From Dehalococcoidia bacterium (lineage in GTDB: Bacteria; Chloroflexota; Dehalococcoidia; GIF9; AB-539-J10), in the NCBI GenBank assembly GCA_022866545.1, contig JALHUO010000015.1, positions 1 through 34,121 on the forward strand: DNA of 34,121 nt, in the 5' to 3' direction. The position numbers were made by a program, and so were the translations under genes. Shown in pieces: positions 18,471-27,711 of this stretch (positions are counted from its first letter, which is position 1; each line of letters begins with the position of its first letter). The notes under the pieces are model-generated. The model was not told the DNA's origin and ran no database searches. It saw nothing but the letters and a program-made list of their open reading frames with translations.

Positions 18471-19303
18471 GGAGATCCGATTCTTCCTTGCGACTCCTTC
18501 GCTGCCTCTGATTTACCTGGCTTCTCTGGCTCAAAGGTATAGGAACCCAGGATCTCAACGGATTCTTCGCGCTCTGCTTTAGCACCTGGCTTGGCAGCTC
18601 CGGCCTCCGCAGAAAACGCTTCAGTTTTACCTTTGACTATGGCGTCAGCTATTTTGCTGCAAATCAACTTAATCGCCTTGACGGCGTCATCGTTGGCGGG
18701 AATAGGATAATCGATGCCATCGGGATTGCAATTAGTATCCGAAATAGCAATCACAGGTATGCCCAGTTTCTTAGCTTCGGTAAAGGCAATTTTGTCTTTG
18801 ATAGGATCAGCGATGAAGAGCGCTCCCGGAAGGGTGGTCATTTCCTTGAAACCACCCATTTGAGTATTCAGGTGGGATATCTGCTTTTCTATCTTCACCC
18901 GTTCTTTCTTAGGCAGGCGGTCAAGCTCGCCTTTATCCTTTCTATTCTCTAACCGGACCAGGTAGTCAATCCGGGCCTGTATGACGGCGAAATTCGTCAA
19001 CATACCGCCCAGCCATCTTTGATTGACATAGTTCATGCCGCATCTCACAGCCTCTTCTTCTATGGTCTGCTGGGCCTGTTTCTTGGTGCCGACAAGAAGA
19101 ATACTTTGCCCTCGAGCTGCCAAATCTTGAGCAAAGGCACAGGCCTTTTCCAACGTGGCAACTGTCTGCTCCAAATCGATGATATGGATACTATTGCGCT
19201 GAGTAAAGATGTATTTTTTGGCCTTGGGATGCCAGTAACTGGTATGGTGGCCGAAGTGAGCACCGGCCTCTAGTAATTGTTTTAGTAGAGCATTCTCTAT
19301 CAT
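18467..19303 (-). CDS. rpsB: 30S ribosomal protein S2
   Basis: LLEAGAHFGHHTSYWHPKAKKYIFTQRNSIHIIDLEQT and WLGGMLTNF motifs. Confidence 0.97.
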   Translation of the reverse strand: MIENALLKQLLEAGAHFGHHTSYWHPKAKKYIFTQRNSIHIIDLEQTVATLEKACAFAQDLAARGQSILLVGTKKQAQQTIEEEAVRCGMNYVNQRWLGGMLTNFAVIQARIDYLVRLENRKDKGELDRLPKKERVKIEKQISHLNTQMGGFKEMTTLPGALFIADPIKDKIAFTEAKKLGIPVIAISDTNCNPDGIDYPIPANDDAVKAIKLICSKIADAIVKGKTEAFSAEAGAAKPGAKAEREESVEILGSYTFEPEKPGKSEAAKESQGRIGSP

Positions 19304-19319
19304 ATCTACAACTCAACTT

Positions 19320-19342
19320 ATGTTGGTCAATAAGACCAGCAT
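19320..19342 (-). promoter_or_regulatory. Hairpin in the rpsB 5' leader
   Basis: atgttggtc-aataa-gaccagcat: 9-bp stem with one G-U mismatch, 16 nt upstream of the rpsB ATG. Confidence 0.45.
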
Positions 19343-19400
19343 AATGTAGCATGATTCACTTGGATAATGCAACAAGAGACTGCCTCCGCCTGTTTCTGAA

Positions 19401-19429
19401 TTGACAGAGACTCTGCCCTTATCTATACT
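19401..19429 (+). promoter_or_regulatory. Sigma70-type promoter for the tRNA cluster
   Basis: TTGACA - 17 nt - TATACT, 27 bp upstream of tRNA-Thr(TGT). Confidence 0.7.
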
Positions 19430-19456
19430 ATTGAGCCAAAATTATAGCTAGAAGTT

Positions 19457-19529
19457 GCCCGAGTAGCTCAATGGTAGAGCAACCGATTTGTAATCGGTAG
19501 GTTGGTGGGTTCGACTCCCCCCTCGGGCT
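19457..19529 (+). tRNA. tRNA-Thr(TGT)
   Basis: Acceptor GCCCGAG/CTCGGGC; anticodon arm ACCGA-TTTGTAA-TCGGT. Confidence 0.94.
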
Positions 19530-19565
19530 GGGTTTTTCTAGCATTTTTTGATAGAGTTATGCGAG

Positions 19566-19650
19566 GGAGGGGTGCCGGAGTGGTTAATCGGAGCAGACTG
19601 TAAATCTGCCGCCCTTACGGGCTGCGTGGGTTCGAATCCTACCCCCTCCA
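19566..19650 (+). tRNA. tRNA-Tyr(GTA)
   Basis: Acceptor GGAGGGG/CCCCTCC; anticodon arm GCAGA-CTGTAAA-TCTGC; long variable arm. Confidence 0.94.
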
Positions 19651-19668
19651 CTTTACAGAGTGTAAGAG

Positions 19669-19725
19669 GCCCACATAGCTGAGCAGGTAGAGCACGTTCC
19701 TGGTAAGAATATCGAACCTAACGCT
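19669..19725 (+). pseudogene. Broken tRNA-Thr(GGT) copy
   Basis: The first ~41 nt match the intact tRNA-Thr at 20197 with 3 mismatches (acceptor 5' strand, D arm, anticodon loop TGGTAA); the variable/T-arm and 3' acceptor are lost or degenerate. Confidence 0.85.
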
Positions 19726-19829
19726 ATCATAGGGGCTAATTAATAATAACCTCAGTATAATCCAGAAAGAAACTCAGCAACTCCAAAGCCAATACTTTTT
19801 CACCATAGAACCAGCTAAACAATTACTAT

Positions 19830-19997
19830 CTAGTCGCTAGTCCCAAAAACCACAAGAGCAGCAACACAGGTAAAAAGAACAGACCCAATCACAGTCATCA
19901 CGTCCTGCAAGACTACTCCTGCAATAAACCCCAACGCCCCTATCCCAAGAAGTCCTATTTTTAGATTCTCCATACCTGATATAACCCCCAACTTCAT
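19830..19997 (-). CDS. Candidate 55-aa two-TM miniprotein (not in the ORF track)
   Basis: Hand translation of reverse complement: MKLGVISGMENLKIGLLGIGALGFIAGVVLQDVMTVIGSVLFTCVAALVVFGTSD*. SD is weak. Confidence 0.4.
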   Translation of the reverse strand: MKLGVISGMENLKIGLLGIGALGFIAGVVLQDVMTVIGSVLFTCVAALVVFGTSD

Positions 19998-20149
19998 TAT
20001 ATCCAGACAACAGTACTTGTCAATAACCCCGTCCCAGACAAGAACGAGTACACTTGCTTGACATTCTCCAAACCATTCCTTAAAATCTCCCAGCTAATTC
20101 GGCAAGTGAACAAGTACATCACGTTCTAGGATAGAGAGTCTGTGCGTGG

Positions 20150-20178
20150 TTGACTCTTTATCCAGGTTGACTTAAAAT
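20150..20178 (+). promoter_or_regulatory. Sigma70-type promoter for tRNA-Thr(GGT)-tuf
   Basis: TTGACT - 17 nt - TAAAAT, 18 bp upstream of the tRNA. Confidence 0.65.
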
Positions 20179-20196
20179 ATAGTTTCGTGCATACTT

Positions 20197-20269
20197 GCCC
20201 ACATAGCTCAGTAGGTAGAGCACGTTCTTGGTAAGAACGGGGTCACCAGTTCGAATCTGGTTGTGGGCT
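20197..20269 (+). tRNA. tRNA-Thr(GGT)
   Basis: Acceptor GCCCACA/TGTGGGC; anticodon arm CGTTC-TTGGTAA-GAACG. Confidence 0.94.
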
Positions 20270-20290
20270 TTGAAATAAAAGGAGGCTAAG

Positions 20291-21493
20291 ATGGCTAAGA
20301 AAGTTTATGAGCGTGTCAAACCGCATATCAATGTGGGTACCATAGGGCATGTGGACCATGGGAAAACTACGCTGACTGCAGCCATGACTCAGGTATTAGC
20401 TAAAGTGGGCTTTGCACAATTCCGGCCCTACGATTCCATAGATAATGCTCCTGAAGAAAAAGCGCGTGGGCTGACGATTGCTATTTCCCATATTGAGTAT
20501 GAGACTGACAAGCGTCATTATTGTCACATTGACTGTCCCGGACATGCTGACTACATCAAGAATATGATAACTGGAGCTGCTCAGATGGATGGGGCTGTTC
20601 TGGTGGTCGCTGCTGATGACGGTCCTATGCCACAAACCAGGGAACATATCCTTCTGGCTCGACAGGTGAACGTTCCCCGCATTATGGTGGCTCTCAACAA
20701 GATAGATCTGGTAGATGACCCGGAGCTGTTGGATTTGGTGGAGATGGAGGTTCGAGACTTGTTGAAGAAGTACAACTTTCCTGGCGATGAAGTGCCAGTT
20801 GTACGAGTAAGTGCTCTTAAGTCTCTGGAGTGCGGCTGCGGAAAAAGGGACTGCAAATGGTGTGGGGGAGTATGGAAGTTGCTGGATGCAATAGATGCAT
20901 ATATTCCCCTGCCCAAGAGGGAAAAAGACAAACCGTTCTTGATGCCGATAGAAGATGTATTCAGCATCAAAGGACGAGGTACCGTGCCTACGGGCCGAGT
21001 GGAACGTGGCGTAGTCAAAGGCGGTGACGAAGTTGAGATAGTAGGATTAAAGGAGACAAAGAAAACGGTAGTGACTAGCCTGGAAATGTTCCACAAGACT
21101 ATGAATGGGGCGGAGTCAGGCGATGCCATCGGACTCCTATTGCGGGGCGTGGAACGGGATGATATAGAACGGGGTCAGGTTCTGGCAGCGCCAGGCTCGG
21201 TCAAGCCTCATACAGAAGCCGAGGTCGAGGTATATATTTTGACCAAGGAAGAAGGTGGCCGGCACACACCTTTCTTCAACGGTTATAAGCCCCAGTTTTA
21301 TATCAGAACTCTGGACGTTACGGGGGAGATAAATCTTCCCGAGGGTGTAGAGATGGCTATGCCCGGTGATAGCCTGGCTCACATGAAGATTAAGACCATT
21401 TATCCTGTAGCTATGGAGCAGGGGCTACGCTTTGCCATCAGGGAAGGTGGCAAGACAGTTGGGGCTGGCGTCATCGCCAAGGTTATTGCCTGA
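20291..21493 (+). CDS. tuf: Elongation factor Tu
   Basis: [18 protein letters not shown] and NKID; full EF-Tu domain order. Confidence 0.97.
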   Translation: MAKKVYERVKPHINVGTIGHVDHGKTTLTAAMTQVLAKVGFAQFRPYDSIDNAPEEKARGLTIAISHIEYETDKRHYCHIDCPGHADYIKNMITGAAQMDGAVLVVAADDGPMPQTREHILLARQVNVPRIMVALNKIDLVDDPELLDLVEMEVRDLLKKYNFPGDEVPVVRVSALKSLECGCGKRDCKWCGGVWKLLDAIDAYIPLPKREKDKPFLMPIEDVFSIKGRGTVPTGRVERGVVKGGDEVEIVGLKETKKTVVTSLEMFHKTMNGAESGDAIGLLLRGVERDDIERGQVLAAPGSVKPHTEAEVEVYILTKEEGGRHTPFFNGYKPQFYIRTLDVTGEINLPEGVEMAMPGDSLAHMKIKTIYPVAMEQGLRFAIREGGKTVGAGVIAKVIA

Positions 21494-21532
21494 ATATCGA
21501 CTCCTGCGCGTTTTGCGGATTTTTGAATAGAC

Positions 21533-21703
21533 GTGGCTAAAAAGAAGGGCGATTTACGCGTAATTATCCAGCTAGCTTGCGGTCAATGCTCGCGGAGAAC
21601 ATATACTACTACGAAGAACAAGAAGAATGATTCGCAGCGGCTGGAGTTGAATAAGTTTTGTCCTCATTGTCGTGTCTATACTGGTCATAAAGAAACAAAG
21701 TAA
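21533..21703 (+). CDS. rpmG: 50S ribosomal protein L33 (not in the ORF track)
   Basis: Hand translation from [59 protein letters not shown]; zinc ribbon; between tuf and secE. Confidence 0.95.
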   Translation: MAKKKGDLRVIIQLACGQCSRRTYTTTKNKKNDSQRLELNKFCPHCRVYTGHKETK

Positions 21704-21706
21704 CTC

Positions 21707-21934
21707 ATGACGACTCACGCCAATAAAGCAGCTACCAAATCCGCTCCAGAAAAAAAGTCGAGGTTCAGTTTCTTTGCTGGGGTGGTAGCTGAGCTGCGGA
21801 AAGCACACTGGCCATCAAGGCAAGAGGCTTTGAGGTTGAGCATTCTGGTGCTGGCTGTGTGTGTCGTCGTGGGGCTTATTTTGGGTGGTTTAGATTTGGC
21901 TTTTACAAGACTATTCTTGCTTCTAGGTGGTTAG
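21707..21934 (+). CDS. secE: Preprotein translocase subunit SecE
   Basis: FFAGVVAELRKAHWPSRQEALRLS plus one TM; between rpmG and nusG. Confidence 0.93.
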   Translation: MTTHANKAATKSAPEKKSRFSFFAGVVAELRKAHWPSRQEALRLSILVLAVCVVVGLILGGLDLAFTRLFLLLGG

Positions 21935-21939
21935 TATAA

Positions 21940-22467
21940 ATGCTTGATGGCGAATGGTACCTACTGTATGTGTCTTCGGGTCACGAGGAGCAGGCCCGGA
22001 GGAACTTAGAGCAGCGTATAAAATACATGGATGTGGGAGACAAGATATTTGATGTGGTGATACCCACGACTAAAGAGATTGAAATCAAAGCTGGAAAGCG
22101 GCATACGATGACCAAGAAAGCCTTCCCAGGATATATCATGGTAAACATGAAACTGGACGAGCATAGCTGGGAGATAGTACGCAATACCCCGGGGGTCGCT
22201 GGCTTTGTGAGCGCTGGTACCAAACCTGTTCCTTTGCCTAAACCAGAGGCGGATGTCATCTTACAACGTATGGAGGAGGCTCCTACAGAAGTTAAAATGA
22301 CTTTTAAGGAAGGCGATAGTGTACGGGTAACGAACGGGCCTTTTATTGATTTCATCGGCAAGGTGGAGCAAGTCAATCTGAATAAAGGTAAGGTAGTAGT
22401 TTTACTATCGCTGTTCGGCCGAGAAACACCTGCGGAATTGGACCTCCTCGGGATAGAAAGGATATGA
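21940..22467 (+). CDS. nusG: Transcription termination/antitermination protein NusG
   Basis: WYLLYVSSGHEEQARRNLEQRI, FPGYIMVNM and C-terminal KOW motif. Confidence 0.97.
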   Translation: MLDGEWYLLYVSSGHEEQARRNLEQRIKYMDVGDKIFDVVIPTTKEIEIKAGKRHTMTKKAFPGYIMVNMKLDEHSWEIVRNTPGVAGFVSAGTKPVPLPKPEADVILQRMEEAPTEVKMTFKEGDSVRVTNGPFIDFIGKVEQVNLNKGKVVVLLSLFGRETPAELDLLGIERI

Positions 22468-22514
22468 CGCGTCTCAGCTAGAAACCCACAGCGCAATGAA
22501 AGAGAGAAGCAGTA

Positions 22515-22937
22515 ATGGCCAAGAAGGTTAAGGCAATCATTAAGTTGCAGATACAGGCAGGCAAAGCTACTCCAGCGCCGCCTGTGGGGCCGGCATTGGG
22601 GCAACATGGTATCAATATCATGGCTTTCTGCAAGGAATATAATGAAAGAACGGCCTCTCAGGAAGGTTTCATTATCCCTGCTGAGATAACCGTATATGAA
22701 GATCGCTCCTTCATCTTCACGACCAAGATGCCGCCTGTTTCTGATTTGTTGCGGCGTGGTCTGGGGGTAGAAAAGGGCAGTGGTAATCCCGGAACTGAGA
22801 AAATAGGTAAGATAAGCAAAGATAAACTCTATGAGATCGCGCGAAACAAGATGAAGGACCTGAATACGACTGATATTGATAAGGCAGCGAGCATTGTTGC
22901 CGGCACGGCTCGGAGCATGGGAGTCGAGGTAGAATGA
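22515..22937 (+). CDS. rplK: 50S ribosomal protein L11
   Basis: [34 protein letters not shown]. Confidence 0.98.
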   Translation: MAKKVKAIIKLQIQAGKATPAPPVGPALGQHGINIMAFCKEYNERTASQEGFIIPAEITVYEDRSFIFTTKMPPVSDLLRRGLGVEKGSGNPGTEKIGKISKDKLYEIARNKMKDLNTTDIDKAASIVAGTARSMGVEVE

Positions 22938-22980
22938 ATTCAGGTTCTCAAGAGTTTGTAGAGTTTTGAGGTATAAATAA

Positions 22981-23703
22981 GTGGAAAAGCATGGTAAGAA
23001 ATATCAGGAAGCTAGTAAACTTGTAGACAAGTCGAAAAACTATGCCCCTGAAGAGGCAATCGAGCTGGCTAAGAAGACCTCCTACGCCAAATTTGATGAG
23101 ACCGTCGAACTCCATTTGAGGATGGGAGTCGATCCCCGCAGCGCTGATCAACAGGTGCGTGGCGTAATTCTATTGCCTAACGGACTCGGGAAGAAGACAC
23201 GTGTGCTCGTCTTTACCCAGGGTGAGGGGGTAAGGTTGGCTCAAGAAGCAGGTGCTGACTATGCAGGAGCAGAAGAGCTTGTTAAACAGATTGAGGGCGG
23301 CTGGCTTGAGTTTGATGTATCTATAGCTACCCCTGATGTGATGCCCAAAGTGGCCAAGCTCGGCAAAATTCTGGGGCGGAAAGGCCTGATGCCCAATCCC
23401 AAGTCCGGTACTGTGGTGCAGCCTCAAGACCTGGGTCGGGTTATAAGTGAAGCTCGCAAGGGGAGGGCTGAATTCCGTTTGGACAGGACGGCTATTATCC
23501 ACTTGCCCATTGGCAAGGTGAGTTTTGAGAAGGACAAGCTCCTGGAGAATTTGGCGGCAGTGATCGAAGCTATTGTTAAAGCTAAGCCCAGTGGGTCTAA
23601 AGGGCAATACATAAAGAGCGCATTTCTGACCACCGCTATGGGGCCGGCATTCAGACTGGATATCTCGTCTTTGCTTGCCGCATCGGGTCTTTTGAGCCGG
23701 TAG
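22981..23703 (+). CDS. rplA: 50S ribosomal protein L1
   Basis: GTG start; [26 protein letters not shown] and [14 protein letters not shown]. Confidence 0.98.
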   Translation: MEKHGKKYQEASKLVDKSKNYAPEEAIELAKKTSYAKFDETVELHLRMGVDPRSADQQVRGVILLPNGLGKKTRVLVFTQGEGVRLAQEAGADYAGAEELVKQIEGGWLEFDVSIATPDVMPKVAKLGKILGRKGLMPNPKSGTVVQPQDLGRVISEARKGRAEFRLDRTAIIHLPIGKVSFEKDKLLENLAAVIEAIVKAKPSGSKGQYIKSAFLTTAMGPAFRLDISSLLAASGLLSR

Positions 23704-23832
23704 CCTAGTCACGGGCTGGCAAATTCCACGAGGCCACGTATCGAAGGAAGCTGTGGTATTGATGCAGTACCTTGCGGCAGTGGCACAGATGATATTCATC
23801 ATATCGATTTGAATTCAAATGAGATTCAGCAA

Positions 23833-24330
23833 ATGAAAGTCCTGATGGTGTATATGTCCCTGCACCACGGCAATACTGAAAAAATGGCCAAGACTATGGC
23901 GAATATCCTCGATGCCGACTTGGTACAGGTGAAACAAGCGGGTGCTGGTATGCTTGAGCAGTATGACTTGATTGGTTTTGGCTCAGGGATCTATTTTGGC
24001 AGACATCATGAGAGCGTTTTAGATTTTGTCGATAAGCTGCCCGTGCTCAAAAACAAGAAGGCATTTATATTTTCCACAAGTGGACTAAGGAAAATACCGC
24101 TTGTCCACGATTTTGACAAGCCACTGAGGCAAAAGCTGCAACGGAAAGGCTTCGGTATTATCGCTGAATTCTCTTGTCGGGGACTTGACACATACAGAGC
24201 AACCAGGCTTGTTGGCGGAATAAACAGGGGCAGGCCCAATGCTGAGGACTTGAAACAAGCAGAAGATTTCGCCAGATGCCTCAAGAATTCAGGGCAGTCA
24301 TATCTCAATCCGACATTGTCGTCCAATTAA
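23833..24330 (+). CDS. Flavodoxin-family protein
   Basis: MKVLMVYMSLHHGNTEKMAKTMA phosphate-binding loop and flavodoxin-like fold; the TTG at 23809 is an alternative start. Confidence 0.85.
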   Translation: MKVLMVYMSLHHGNTEKMAKTMANILDADLVQVKQAGAGMLEQYDLIGFGSGIYFGRHHESVLDFVDKLPVLKNKKAFIFSTSGLRKIPLVHDFDKPLRQKLQRKGFGIIAEFSCRGLDTYRATRLVGGINRGRPNAEDLKQAEDFARCLKNSGQSYLNPTLSSN

Positions 24331-24908
24331 CGGCTCACCAGCCGTTTCCCCAAATCTTCAGCTTCGTGCATCAGTGCTTCGTTATTTTGAATCTCGCCGG
24401 CTTTCGTCGCACTGCCGTACACCATACCGACGATCTTCGATCCTGTGTAACGATAGGCGTCTTGAAATGTTCGCAAAGCGTTCACACACCCGGATTTGAC
24501 TGGGTCAACATCCCCGTAGCTCATTGCGATGGCGATCCGTTTGCCGGCGAAAGGATTCTTGGCATAAGCAGGAAGTGCGTAGCAGCGGTCCATGAACATC
24601 TTTGTCTGAGCAGACATCGTGAACCAATAAACCGGGCTGGCAATGACCCAGGCATCTGCTCCTATCAACTTGGGGTATATTTCCTGCATGTTGTCTTTGA
24701 TGGCACATCCTTTGCTATCATTCTTTTGGCAAGTATCACAACCCCGGCAAGGACTGATTTTTAGACCATGAAGAAACACCGTCTCCACTTCTGCGCCAGC
24801 GGATTTTGCCCCACGCGAAATCCGGGCTGCCAGGGCGGAGCTATTTCCCTTTTTCCTCGGACTACCCAAAATGACCAGTACTTGCTTGTTCTTTGCTTTG
24901 TTTTCCAA
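24327..24908 (-). CDS. NAD(P)H-dependent FMN reductase / iron-sulfur flavoprotein-like
   Basis: VLVILGSPRKKGNSSALAARI, CRGCDTCQKNDSKGC and SPVYWFTMSAQTKMFMDR. Confidence 0.9.
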   Translation of the reverse strand: MENKAKNKQVLVILGSPRKKGNSSALAARISRGAKSAGAEVETVFLHGLKISPCRGCDTCQKNDSKGCAIKDNMQEIYPKLIGADAWVIASPVYWFTMSAQTKMFMDRCYALPAYAKNPFAGKRIAIAMSYGDVDPVKSGCVNALRTFQDAYRYTGSKIVGMVYGSATKAGEIQNNEALMHEAEDLGKRLVSR

Positions 24909-24938
24909 CGCTCTTACCTCCTAGATGATAAATGCAGA

Positions 24939-25319
24939 CTATTTGCCCTTGATAGTAATTTTCGTTCTTGCGGGTACCTTCTTAAATATCGTGGCGTCGC
25001 CGATGACTCTGCCAAATACGGTCACCGGGCTCGCCGGGCGAATTTCGTCTCTCTGACTTGCGGGGGTAGGACCGAAGAAGATGCAGAACGCATTGCCGTC
25101 GGGCCAATAACCTAAATCCCCCACGCTCACCACTTCTTGTCCGGCCTCTAACTGAAGGCTGAGAGGAATCGAGAAGTATACTTCGTCTCCCCAGAGATTG
25201 ACGCGCCCTTTGATGGGCAGTGCCTGCCAGATTGCCTCAGCCGTCTCGGTATTATTCAACTCAGCCTCTGCTTCAATCGCTCCTGCTGTTATCCGAATCT
25301 TGTTTCCCATGTTTGCCAA
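24939..25319 (-). CDS. Cyclophilin-like fold protein (TM1367/DUF369-like)
   Basis: IWQALPIKGRVNLWGDEVYFSIP and VGDLGYWPDGNAFCIFFGPTPAS are typical of this family. Confidence 0.85.
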   Translation of the reverse strand: MANMGNKIRITAGAIEAEAELNNTETAEAIWQALPIKGRVNLWGDEVYFSIPLSLQLEAGQEVVSVGDLGYWPDGNAFCIFFGPTPASQRDEIRPASPVTVFGRVIGDATIFKKVPARTKITIKGK

Positions 25320-25382
25320 TCGCTTGCAAGCCTATGACTGAGCCTGTGGGAAATTGTATCGCCGAAAAAAGGGCCAACAATC

Positions 25383-25880
25383 TCAGTCTGTCTTCTTGAA
25401 CATCTTGCCCTTGGTTCCACACACGGGGCAGCTGCCGGGTGGTTCCTTTTCTGAGGTGTAGCCGCAGACGGGGCACACATAATAGGCATAGGTCTCTTTG
25501 CTGGCGCCAGGATTATCAAGCAGCTTTTGATAGAGCTGCGCATGAATCTTCTCTACCTCGTTGGCATAATGAAATGACCGTTCCGCCTCTTTGTTTCCCT
25601 CAGCTTTGGCGGCCTCCAGCATCTTGGGATACATGCTCTTGAATTCATGGGTCTCACCTGTTATAGCTTCCAGCAGGTTCTCTTTGGTACTCTTGATTCC
25701 CTTGAGCGCTTTAAGATGATTATGGGCATGAATGGTCTCAGCTTCAGCAGCGGCTCTAAATAGCTTCGCTACCTGTGGATAGCCCTCCTTGTCAGCAGCA
25801 GCAGCAAAGGCAAGATACGTCCGGTTCGCCTGTGATTCTCCGGCAAAGGCGTCTCTCAAGTTTTGTTCAGTCTTCAACAT
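25383..25880 (-). CDS. Rubrerythrin
   Basis: N-terminal ferritin-like diiron domain (AFAGESQANRTYLAFA, AEAETIHAHNHL) and C-terminal rubredoxin-like CPVCGY...CPVCG. Confidence 0.96.
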   Translation of the reverse strand: MLKTEQNLRDAFAGESQANRTYLAFAAAADKEGYPQVAKLFRAAAEAETIHAHNHLKALKGIKSTKENLLEAITGETHEFKSMYPKMLEAAKAEGNKEAERSFHYANEVEKIHAQLYQKLLDNPGASKETYAYYVCPVCGYTSEKEPPGSCPVCGTKGKMFKKTD

Positions 25881-25929
25881 AGCTACTTTCCCTCCTCTCG
25901 ATACTAGACCTTATCGGGTGAATAGGCTC

Positions 25930-25959
25930 ATTATACTATTGACAAGTATCAGCTGCCAA
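25930..25959 (-). promoter_or_regulatory. Sigma70-type promoter for rubrerythrin
   Basis: On the minus strand: TTGGCA - 18 nt - TATAAT, ~50 bp upstream of the ATG. Confidence 0.6.
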
Positions 25960-26136
25960 TTAAGAGCCACGATAGCCCGGACTAATAAGGTCACTTGTTT
26001 GAGGATAGTGATATATCCACTGGGTTGTATGTTCCCCTTGTGCTTTCTATCAAGAGTGAGGTACCATTCTACTTGAGTACTTCGTGTGCCATACTTGAAT
26101 ATGGACTTCGAGTCAATCTCTGGCAAGGGGGTGAAG

Positions 26137-27711
26137 ATGAAAGTAGCTAACGTGGATGAAATGAAAGACCTGGACAGGCGTGCTACGGAACAATTTGGCA
26201 TCTCAGAAGACCTTCTGATGGAAAATGCCGGGCAGGCAGTGTGCTTCGTCATATCACAAGAACTCGGCATAAAGGACAAGAAATTCATTGTCTTTTGTGG
26301 CGGCGGCAACAATGGTGGGGATGGATTAGTTGTGGCCAGGAAGATTCACTCCGATGGTGGGGACGTGAAAGTCTTTCTCCTCGACGACGAAGCCAAATTT
26401 AAGGGCGCGGCAAGAAAGAACTTTGAGATAGTATCCAGAATGTCCATAGAGATGTCCAGAATCAGCTCAATTGACTCCGTAATACCTGAACTCCTTGATT
26501 GTGATGCCATCGTGGATGCCATGTTCGGCACAGGTCTTGTCCGCAGAGTGAGCGGGATATACAAAGATACGATTCAGTTGATAAACGAGAGCCAAAGTGC
26601 GGTGTTCAGCGTTGATATTCCTTCAGGCATAAACGGCAATACCGGGGAGGTGATGGGTGCAGCAGTAAAGGCAGATTATACCGTAGCTTTCGGACTTCCC
26701 AAGCTGGGGAACCTGCTTTACCCGGGGTATGAGCACTGCGGAGAGTTGTATGTTTCACATATATCTTTCCCGCCTGCCCTCTACAATTCCCGCACCCTAA
26801 AGGTGGCAATCAATAATCCCGTAGAGCTTCCGGAGAGAGCCAAAGATACTCACAAGGGCAGCTACGGGAAGGTGCTGTTTATTGCCGGCTCCTCGAGTTA
26901 CCTCGGTGCGCCGTACTTCTCTGCTCTATCTTTCCTTAAAGCCGGAGGCGGCCTTTCCTACCTGGCAACACCCAAATCCATTTCGCCATTCATAGCCAGC
27001 AAGGGAAGCGAGATCGTCTTTGTTCCTCAAGAAGAAACGGCTTCAGGAAGCATAGCACTGGAAAACAAAGGCGAGCTTTTGGAATTTTCCCAAACGGTGG
27101 ATATGGTGGTTCTCGGTCCCGGTCTTTCTTTAGCCAGGGAGACACAGGAGCTGGTACGGAAGCTGACTCCCAAAATCGACAAGCCTCTGCTCATAGATGG
27201 CGATGGAATCACTGCCATTGCTGAAGACTTAGGAAGAATAAAGAAGAGGGAAGCGCCGACGATACTTACGCCTCATGTGGGCGAGATGTCCCGCATCACC
27301 AAAATGGGCGTAAGTGAGATAAATAGAAATAAGATAGACGTTCTGCAGCGCACGGCAAAGGAACTCAATGCCATAATCATCTTAAAGGGAGCCCATTCCC
27401 TCATAGGTTATCCCGATGGGACTGTTTTCATCAACGTAAGTGGCAATTCCGGCATGGCCACGGCCGGAAGTGGCGATGTCCTGACGGGGACTATTGCCGC
27501 CATGTATGGTCTGGGATTGGCCCTTGAGGACGCGGTGAGAATGGGCGTGTTTATCCATGGATTTTCCGGCGATGTCGCCGCCGTAGACAAAGGTGAGGAC
27601 GGGATAACAGCGCAGGACATATTGGACTACCTCCCCGAGACGGTGAAGCTTTACAGAGATAATTTTGCCGAAATTTCGGAAAATCTTTACGAAAGCATCT
27701 TCGTGGTATGA
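26137..27711 (+). CDS. nnr: Bifunctional NAD(P)H-hydrate epimerase / ADP-dependent dehydratase
   Basis: MENAGQAV, GGGNNGGDGLVVAR (epimerase); GSYGKVLFIAGS and GNSGMATAGSGDVLTG (dehydratase). Likely start 26137; the ORF extends upstream to 26086. Confidence 0.95.
   Translation: MKVANVDEMKDLDRRATEQFGISEDLLMENAGQAVCFVISQELGIKDKKFIVFCGGGNNGGDGLVVARKIHSDGGDVKVFLLDDEAKFKGAARKNFEIVSRMSIEMSRISSIDSVIPELLDCDAIVDAMFGTGLVRRVSGIYKDTIQLINESQSAVFSVDIPSGINGNTGEVMGAAVKADYTVAFGLPKLGNLLYPGYEHCGELYVSHISFPPALYNSRTLKVAINNPVELPERAKDTHKGSYGKVLFIAGSSSYLGAPYFSALSFLKAGGGLSYLATPKSISPFIASKGSEIVFVPQEETASGSIALENKGELLEFSQTVDMVVLGPGLSLARETQELVRKLTPKIDKPLLIDGDGITAIAEDLGRIKKREAPTILTPHVGEMSRITKMGVSEINRNKIDVLQRTAKELNAIIILKGAHSLIGYPDGTVFINVSGNSGMATAGSGDVLTGTIAAMYGLGLALEDAVRMGVFIHGFSGDVAAVDKGEDGITAQDILDYLPETVKLYRDNFAEISENLYESIFVV

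Noticed and set aside
19669-20269. Integrated mobile element at tRNA-Thr
   Set aside because: No integrase and no clear att repeat beyond the tRNA 5' half; duplication with decay explains it as well.
20581-21129. Minus-strand 182-aa ORF opposite tuf
   Set aside because: Antisense shadow of a highly conserved gene; no recognisable motif.
21981-22607. Minus-strand 208-aa ORF opposite nusG/rplK
   Set aside because: Antisense to two confident genes; no family resemblance.
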